A stretch of DNA of 64,000 nucleotides, from NCBI RefSeq assembly GCF_000516985.1, contig NW_006917092.1, forward strand, positions 4,717,924 to 4,781,923. Reading direction: 5' to 3'. This DNA comes from Pestalotiopsis fici W106-1. Lineage: Eukaryota > Ascomycota > Sordariomycetes > Amphisphaeriales > Sporocadaceae. Position 1 is the first letter of the stretch. Each line of letters begins with the position of its first letter. The translations under genes were made by a program, and so were the position numbers. This document shows positions 56,749 to 64,000 of the stretch, one piece after another. The notes under the pieces were generated by a model. It had not been told where the DNA came from, ran no database searches, and worked only from the letters and a program-made list of their open reading frames with translations.

Positions 56749-57320
56749 ATGTCTAAGCGCCGCGAGGTAGCGTTCCAAGCCATTGAGGGCTATAACATAT
56801 GGACCATCGACGCCATCATGGCCTATCGACACGAGTCTTGTATACAGCAGGTACTTCCTAGTAGGTTGCCATGTTCCCTCCCTCTATCATAGTGTTGCAT
56901 GGATATATACACAGACACCAACACGTTGTGCGCGCAGCATCTCTCAAGCGCCCGCCCATGGACAACGCCACGTACCGTGCGGCCTTTGGCGCCGTGATGC
57001 CGCTGTTCCGCAACTTTACCGTCACCGTGGACGACGTGTTTGAGGACGAGGCCGACAACAAGGTCGCGATGTGGGTGCGGTCGACGGCCGACACGCCCCT
57101 CGGCCCGTACCAGAATGAATATGTCATGATGTTCAACTTCACGCCCGATGGCAGCAAGATCGTGCGCGTGCGCGAATTCGTCGACAGTGCATCCAGTGGC
57201 AAATTCTTCGCTCGCCTCGCCGAGATGGCCGAGGCGGAGGGGAACCCCTGGAACGGGGCCGCCGCCGTATGGAAGGCATCTCCCAGTGGTATAGGCAAGA
57301 GCTCCAAGGAGAATCTTTAG
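56749..57320 (+). CDS. SnoaL/NTF2-like small protein
   Basis: Two exons by the best-fitting model, 56749-56860 and 56938-57320 (donor GTAGGT, acceptor GCGCAG); 164 residues. The join gives QQVLPTSLKRPPMDNATYR, the expected strand-turn of fungal SnoaL-like proteins. The N-terminal AFQAIEGYNIWTIDAIMAYRHESCIQQVLP is the helical cone entrance, and MPLFRNFTVTVDDVFEDEADNKVAMWVRSTADTPLGPYQNEYVMMFNF is the curved sheet. Other donors in the same stretch (56851 or 56868) would change a few residues. Such proteins are cyclases, dehydratases or ligand binders. The role here is unknown. Confidence 0.82.
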
Positions 57321-57682
57321 AAAGATCCGCGCAGTCAACTTCAAGGGACAGCTCTCCTACTTGGTTACTTGGTTCATGCTGGATTAAAGTGATTCTTGGT
57401 TATCTGATCAACGTAACGTTGTGTCCGATGAATGTTACGTGAACTTGCACTGCACATGAGATCAATGACGGAAGCATTACTATAACTTAGGTATATTGGT
57501 CGCATACTTCATAATTGATGGTCAAGTCAGTCACCCGCTTGCATGTTGAATGGATCTCATGAACCCATGCCGGGGAAACCGCAAAGCCGACAATTTTGTC
57601 AGATCAGGCGATGTCATCGTGGCTTCAAGAAATCGTATGCCCAATCAAACACATACGTTCATAGACTATTCATTGAGTCAAC
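57321..57682. other. Intergenic region
   Basis: 362 bp without a recognisable gene or repeat, between the SnoaL-like stop and the SPRY relic. Confidence 0.45.
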
Positions 57683-58350
57683 CTAAAAAGCCCCTTTATA
57701 TTTGAATGGATGCCCGGCTGAGCCATCAAAATTGACCTTGAAGCAAAGACCTACGCCCTCGTTGGTCATGTCAAACCCGACGCAAGGATACAATTTTCCA
57801 GATCGGAAACTATCATCAGGCTGCTTGAAAATATTTCCTATAACAGAATTAGTACATGGGTCGAAAGTCATATCCTCAAGTACGTTATCTAGACGCTTAC
57901 CCATGTTCAGTTTCTGGCCATTCAACGTGCAAAAGCCCTATCCAGTATGCATGTTCAAGCCAGCACCCACTGTATCGCCACGGCCAAATCTGCCCAACGC
58001 ACCAAAATCTGGGCTTGGGATTTCACCAGCACCCGACTCAAGGAACAGTTTCCCGTCGTCGCCGTGATATGCCCACGACTTTGAGAACCAGCCTGGCATC
58101 GTATCTTTGCTGTTGCGCAGCCCGCAGAAGCCGATACCTAAAATCCTATATTGGGCAATGAGCTTTATGCTCGCAGATTACAAAATGCATATGAGAACGG
58201 GTCGCTTACCGAGACTCTGATTGTTCAAAAACCTCAATCTCGAAGTAGAAGTGAACGGTAGATGGAGAGATGCTGTAGTCGCTGTGTATGCATGCTCTGT
58301 ACGAATCGCTAGACTTTTTGACAACCGTGATATCTGTCCAGTAAAAGCTA
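57683..58350 (-). pseudogene. SPRY-domain pseudogene
   Basis: Minus strand. Three blocks separated by intron-like gaps read as one SPRY domain. Block 1 (58345-58210) contains YRACIHSDYSISP and HFYFEIEVFEQSES. After a GTAAGC...ATATAG intron, block 2 contains LGIGFCGLRNS, then MPGWFSKSWAYHGDDGKLF, then FGRGDTVGAGLNMHTG. An in-frame TAG follows before GFCTLNGQKLN. After a second intron (GTAAGC...GTTATAG) the domain closes with GKLYPCVGFDM. Gly/Trp landmarks and splice sites are kept, but the stop breaks the domain and no start exon is seen. SPRY modules bind peptides and occur in fungal ankyrin proteins. Recently inactivated, or spliced in a way I cannot see. Confidence 0.75.
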
Positions 58351-59380
58351 TTAGTTTACGGTTTGGGATTAAATATAGAAATGTATGATACTATGCACTT
58401 TTGAGCAATTCTTGGTGCTGTGGCTGTTGCAGGGAGTAACTTGAAGACTCTCCTGATAATCAGTCCAGGCTGGTGCTGTTGGGACCCTGTACGTGTGTCT
58501 GGTTCACGTCCAACTTCGGAAAGTGTCGTACTGACGCAGTCAGTACCCACCGCAGATCACCTGCGTGGGTATATAGTCGCTCTTCAGCACCTCTCTTTTG
58601 TACACAAGAGATCAACTCAGACAAGTTTTCAATGCTTCCTCGATCATCTCGTCTTCAGTTCCCCCTTCACACATCGGCTCAAGTGAGACTAGTATAATTG
58701 GAGGCGAAAAAGAGTTTGTCCCTAGCTATATATGTGGCTTTATAAAACAAGAGTCCGTACAGCACAAGCCAAACTGCATAATATGCTTGTGAAACCAAAT
58801 TCAGATTCGGCTTTTCAAAATAGCTGATGAAGAATCGGGGCGAGGTCGAGGCAGCCTTCCCTACGTTCCGTGGGACATAAATTTCAGACGGACATCCTCT
58901 TTCTGCATGGCCAATACGCATTAATTTGTTGTTTAGCTAGACTGTGCTACTTTGCTTCCTGACTCAGTGCATAAGTTGCTTGGCCGTCATTGCATTATTG
59001 GCAGTCAAAAGTGTTTTCATTTTTTCATAGCATGGCTTTTTCTAAACGGGGATATACTATATGTTTTCTTTTTTCACAACAAAAAAAAAAAGGCAAAAAG
59101 ATACGACTATTACGTTTTCTCTGTCAGACTATAATAGCTTCTTTCTTTTGTACGATAGATACTAAAATACTAAATCTTATGTAGATTAATCTTGTCTTGG
59201 TGTCTTTATACATTCGCCCCGACAACCTGAACATACCGCACCGCTATATATCGTTTCCTTAAGTCTCCCAAACAGCCAACAGCGTTCCCCAAGACTGCTT
59301 ACTTTTGTTCCACGGCACGTATCAACGGACGACGCTCCATATAGCTGACCTGGACCTCACTCCGAAAACACACGATCTGC
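58351..59380. other. Intergenic region with repeat B copy 2
   Basis: Holds repeat B copy 2 and, beyond 58950, an AT-rich flank with an A-run near 59080. The minus-strand frame 58679-58921 has no motif. The repeat lies just upstream (minus strand) of the SPRY relic and could be part of the same dead gene. Confidence 0.5.
58538..58692 (-). repeat. Dispersed repeat B, copy 2
   Basis: Partner of 29795-29945, same orientation. The start contains an imperfect hairpin, ACCCACCGCAG...CTGCGTGGGT. On the minus strand the word SELI and then KRGAEE can be read in one frame, as in copy 1. Confidence 0.65.
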
Positions 59381-62300
59381 TTATCTCGACACCTGGTCCC
59401 AGGCGGAATGAGGCACTGCGCAGTATGCATCTCCAATTACCAATTGGCTAGTACAGCTCTGGATATCTGTTCCGACTGAGGGGTTCACCTCCATAAAAAT
59501 GTAGATCGTCGTGCCACTCGTGAATGCAATGGTGCCGCAAGTGTCGTCCTCCACGACAATGTGCCACGTGCCGCAATTCATCGTCGTTCCCTCCGCAACC
59601 GTGGCTCCCTCTGGGGGATCGCTGATGTAGTTTGTATACCCGGTATTGGCTGCTGGGATAGTAGTATCACCCGGCATGGATGCGTTGGCGGAAAACAGGC
59701 CGTTCTGCGGCGACAGACATACGACGTGCCCAAAGACTGCATCGCCAGCTGCGTGCAGATTCGTGCAGTCGCGGTCCACCCAGCGATTGTATTTTTTTAT
59801 ATTTCCAAACACTGAGCTCATTGTGGACGCAGTGACGTTGTACTCGATAGAGGTACACGTGTCTCCGGGTTGTACGACCCATATAAGCTCGCAAGATGCT
59901 GGCATGCACAAATCTGTACCAGCCGCTATGGAAGAGCAGTTGTAGATGGTATCAGGGTTCCCTTGATACAGTGCTGCTGATGAGACGCTATTGCTCTCTG
60001 CTATCGAGTCACAGGTGTCGCCATCCGATGTAGTATACCAATAATTACTTTGACAATAGGTCGATGATTCGTCGGTTCGAAACGGCGAATCTGGAATGCT
60101 GGTATCAATGTCACCTTGGCCGCACTGGGAGGCGGTGTAGTCGAGCTGGGACTGCAAAAACTCATCGTAGTTCGAGTACTGGGAGCGCTGAGGTATGGCG
60201 TAGTGCTCGATCCAGCAGAAGGAGCATAGCTCATCGCGAGGCATGTTCTCGATCGACGATACCAGGCTGAAGTCGTCAATTATTTCCCCACAGTATTTAC
60301 CTGTGGCGGGATCTTTGAGACAAGTCTGGTTCCAGTTGGTCCATATCCGGCCTCCGAGTAGTGTGGGCAATGCATCGTTGATCAGCCGCCCATCACATGC
60401 AATGGAAACGCTATCGAACCAGCTCTGCAAGCTCTCGCCACACGAGTCCATACAGACACTGTCTGTATCCTCGACGGTGCCAAGCCAGCTGCGTAGTCCT
60501 GGCATCTGGAAACTCTCGGTACGATTGTCGCACGCAATAATCTCGGTCAAAGCGTTCCTGCAGCTCTCGGAAAGCAGGGCACCATTGGCCTTGTCCAGCA
60601 TGCCTGGTGTCCAAACGCGAAAGCCGGGAAAGTCGCGCTGGCCCACAATCTGGGTTGAGCCATGAAGCCAGGCCAAAATTGAAGAAAGGAACCCGTTCAC
60701 GTTGTCCTTGGCGTAGGTTGGTACACTCCCAAGGGGTGACACCATCTCCTGGATGGCCTTGGTGCACAGGTTATAAAGCCAGATATCGGTGCTCTCCCGG
60801 ATCTCGAACCCGCGCTCCTGGCAGTCTCCGGTGCTTACACAGTCCTGGTCATAATCGTCGAACCAGCTATACAGGCCAGCGCCAAGCATGTATAGAGAAG
60901 ACGAGTCGATGATGCGGACAGCCCACGAGACGGCGCAGCGCGGCGATGAGGCACCCACACAGTTGGTAAAGGTAGGGTCGTTCGGGAACATGCCTGTGGT
61001 GAATGGTGCTGGTGCCAGCGGGACGGGCTGGAAATAAGGCGACTCGGTCTGAATCATGCCCATAACCACATTCTCCGCCCCGGAGAATTGATACTGGTAC
61101 AACACGCTGTGCTCGACCGATGTGCCCCATAGCCAAGCCTTCTCGCTTTCGACCAGGAGACCCCGGCCAGAATAGACATCTATCTGGCCCAAGGAGGAAT
61201 CGTCCAGGTCGTGGTCGGCTGCCCAGAGCCAGACATTTTCAAGGTATGCTGTTGATTTGGGCGTCAGATGCATCAGAAGCGACGCAGCCTTGCAATGGGG
61301 ATTCACCATGCCCGACTGCTTGGGGCATTGCGCAAGCGAGAGATCGCTACCAGCAGCACCTCCGACTCTGACGTGAGTATCTGCATGCGTGATTAGTCAT
61401 CGGAATTTGTTGTCGATGAGTGCAAAACTCTTGACTCACCCCACATCCCAGCAGCTCCAAGGCTTGATTCAGCAACGTTCCATTCGATGACTACGGCGCC
61501 CGCGGTAGCACCCCTGACGGTCACCATCATGTTTGAGATCTCGGCGATACCTACGTCGCCCGTTTTGCCTACTTGCACAACAGCTCGAGGTTGAGACTCG
61601 TCAGAGAACTAACCGTGGGTCAGTCCCGGTGGCCATGAAGTTGATGATCGAATGTGTTGAAAGAAACGGCGCGTGACTAACCTTTTCACCTGTACCCATG
61701 ATCTGAGGCCACACCTGTCCAATGATACGCGAACCAAGCGGGACACGAAGCGTATCCGTTACCAAGTATATACCATACGGGAAGAAGACCACCGACGACG
61801 TATTGGCGGCGCCCTCTAGGATGGAATTGAGCGCATTCGTATCATCCGCGACACCGTCGCCCACTGCTCCTAATGTCTTGACATTCATGACCTTGCTCGA
61901 TGCAACGTCGAGATAGCCTGGCCTTCGCCGCGTAAAAAAGTTGGGCGCCATCTGATTGTAGGCGTCTCCCAGTAGCGCGGTGTTGCGGTCCATTATGGCG
62001 ATATATTCTCCATTGGCGAAGAAAGTCTCGCCAGTGTTGTCTGTGTTATCAATTACACGTCCAAAGCCCCAGCTGTCCACGACGACTTGGTTGCCACCGG
62101 CCAGTAGAGCATTGCCGGTCGAGTCATCGGTGACTGCGACCTCCGTGTTGAAGAACCCGACGTTCTGCAGGTAGAATGAGGTGGAGCTATCCGAGGAAAG
62201 GGTCGTCACAATGGCTCGGGGCGTATTGGCGATGATGGAGTCAACGAGCACGAGGGATCCAAGATTTTGACCGTTGGACATGGAACCACCAGCCTACACT

Positions 62301-64000
62301 ACAGTGTTAATTCACATCGACAACGTACAAGACATGGGGATTTACTCACTCCGCCAACAACGAGCAGCCCTGTAGTACAGCTTTCGAAGATGAAGTCTTG
62401 CATTGTCCACGCCCAGTCCCAATGCACTTGTAAACCGATGACAGAGTTCACAAAAATCAAATGACTGGTTGTGAACTGCTGATTGCCAAAGTATGCCCTT
62501 TACATGCTGTTAGTGTCGTGGAGTACTGGAAAATGGGACGGAGAAAAGTTTCACATACCCAAAGTGTCCACCAACAAAGATAATGTCAGCCAGATACCCC
62601 CCTGATCCGTTCTCCATGTAGATACCCTTGAAGACCATGTTAGGTGGATTCTTGAATTCAACAAGGATTAAATAAACAAATTTTCAACATACCTGCTGGT
62701 TGTGTCCGGGTACATCAGAATCGTACAGCATGTAAATCTCAAGATTCTCCAGTGATGTTGCCTGCGCAACCTGCCAGTGTATAGCACATATATAGCTCCA
62801 TGGCGAGGCGGGTCTAATGTCTATCTTGAAATTTCTGACACTGCGCAAGAAATTGGCTGTATTGAGATACCTGAGAATCGAGTTAAAATGCTTGTCGTTG
62901 TTGCATATGAGGTTTGCTGCCTTTCCACCGCCTTTCCTGGGACGTACCATTCTGAATTGTCGCTCACATAGACATCACTAGTAATGACGCCCTGTCCCAC
63001 AAAGCTCGAGGCAGCGAGGAGAGTAGGTATGTTCAACGGCTGTGCGGCGCGAGCGCTTGTTAGCTTGTACCATTCTTTCAAGGTAATCATCCCTCATCAA
63101 CACAGGACTCGAAAGTGGGAGACTCACATCACCGAGGAACTCTGTGTTGAAGTACTGTATAATGGGACTGCTGACGAGGTAGACGCCTGGCGGGAAGTAC
63201 ACGACAGCAGGGTATACGGTGCTAGATCCGCAGTTCGCGCCACATCTACCACCCTCAGACACGGCACGGTTGATGGCCTCCGTATCGTCCGTGACACCAT
63301 CACCCTTGGCACCGTAATCTTTGACGTTTCTCCAGACCTATCATACTGTCGTTAGCTACGTGACAATGATTGCCCACTCAGCAATTGGAGCAACGTCCAG
63401 GCAGCTAACCTTGTAATCGTCTGGCGCATGGGGACTTTTTCCATTCGAAGCCATGCCGACCATCCACCACTCATCAGCTCGTTTGACATTTGCTGTGCCA
63501 TTCGTCATGTCACCATCATCGCCATAGACTGACAGTCTTCCCTCTGGAGTTTTGTGCGACTGTGGCACATTCGTATCATTGGTGCTGTGTGTGTACTTTT
63601 CCTTCATCGCGGCTGCCACATCACTGTGATTACCTGAAGGAATTTGTGGCGTAGATTCAGCCATGACTTTTGCCGCCTGTGCTAGCTCGGGGGAGATGGA
63701 GTAGCTAGTATCAACCTCATCGACGGTGCTGTTCTCCTGTCGCCGGCGGAATCTTCTCGTGATTCCATCCTCAGTCGCAGCCGATATGTTGATACTAGGT
63801 GCCGGGTCGGCAGTATCGTCGCCAGATTTGAGCGTGTAGCTGTTGAAGTGAGGATTTTCAATACGAGCCTTGTTCAATAAACCAAGCGACGCTAGGGCTG
63901 CCTCCACAGCCGCCGCCGCCGCTTCTCGAGACGTCTCGCTCTCGTTTCGAGCACTGACAGAGGAAGAAGAAGGGTGTACGTGATGTGAGCCATGATTGTG
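59381..64000 (-). CDS. GH55 beta-1,3-glucanase with three C-terminal LysM modules (5' partial)
   Basis: Nine exons in the window: 64000-63410, 63337-63128, 63039-62948, 62870-62693, 62650-62559, 62497-62350, 62293-61682, 61608-61440, 61380-59381. Phases agree throughout; at least 1363 residues. The frame is open to the window edge, so the start and signal peptide lie outside. The two right-handed beta-helix halves of GH55 each open with the family signature: VWRNVKDYGAKGDGVTDDT, and VMNVKTLGAVGDGVADDT. The C-terminal 250 residues hold three LysM-like units (YWYTTSDGDTCDSIA; IWVVQPGDTCTSIEYNVTAS; WHIVVEDDTCGTIAF), each followed by conserved Cys/Pro. Expected to be secreted and to cut beta-1,3-glucan while the LysM part holds chitin or glycan. 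Confidence 0.93.

Noticed and set aside
58679..58921. 80-residue minus-strand frame next to repeat B
   Set aside because: Composition is AT-biased and no motif links it to the SPRY relic.
1..64000. tRNA, rRNA, CRISPR array or telomeric repeat
   Set aside because: No cloverleaf-like A/B box pair, rDNA words, spaced repeats or TTAGGG runs were recognised by eye on either strand; a tRNA scan was not possible.

Overview
The window looks like nuclear DNA of a filamentous ascomycete, most likely a sordariomycete and probably hypocrealean. The placement rests on gene style: short introns (about 45-90 nt) with GTRNGT donors and CTAAC/CTAAT-like branch points, HET-domain and NACHT-ankyrin proteins, a DUF3433 membrane protein, cutinase, DyP peroxidase, an mpaB-type oxygenase and GH55. 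The species cannot be named from the sequence alone. Genes lie 0.2-2 kb apart, mostly unrelated in function, on both strands. There are no rRNA genes or CRISPR arrays, and I recognised no tRNA gene.

Layout. 0.3-9.1 kb: a 2EXR-like protein, a decayed fragment of a P450 gene, a small secreted peptide with a duplicated Cys-containing repeat, an intact P450, a PhyH-type Fe(II)/2OG dioxygenase and an endonuclease/exonuclease/phosphatase-fold enzyme. 10-14.3 kb: a secreted SGNH/GDSL esterase and an MFS transporter. 15.1-17.9 kb: two divergent genes, one clearly and one possibly nucleotidyltransferase-fold, bracketed by two copies of a dispersed repeat. 19.5-26.3 kb: an amidase, an NAD(P)-dependent epimerase-like protein and an FAD monooxygenase. 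26.5-40.5 kb: an allorecognition or immunity-type block with a HET protein, a NACHT-ankyrin NLR-like protein and a second HET gene without a visible ATG; a DyP peroxidase sits inside it. 40.76-41.46 kb: a non-autonomous hAT-type transposon with an exact 8-bp target duplication. 41.9-50.7 kb: a secreted amidase, a cutinase and a large DUF3433 protein. 51.4-57.3 kb: a secreted His/Thr-rich protein, a RidA protein, an mpaB-like oxygenase and a SnoaL-like protein. 57.7-58.4 kb: a SPRY-domain pseudogene. 59.4-64 kb: a GH55 glucanase with three C-terminal LysM modules, running off the window edge.

The genes form an accessory-type neighbourhood: secreted hydrolases for host or plant material and for fungal wall, tailoring oxidoreductases, and self/non-self recognition proteins. 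Decayed paralogs, repeats and transposon debris lie between them. The most testable observations are four. RidA has a last intron whose donor contains a stop codon, so splicing decides whether a peroxisomal -AKL tail is added. The secreted repeat peptide sits beside a P450 and a 2OG dioxygenase, with a P450 relic next to it. The nucleotidyltransferase-like pair lies between repeats. The hAT element is newly delimited here.
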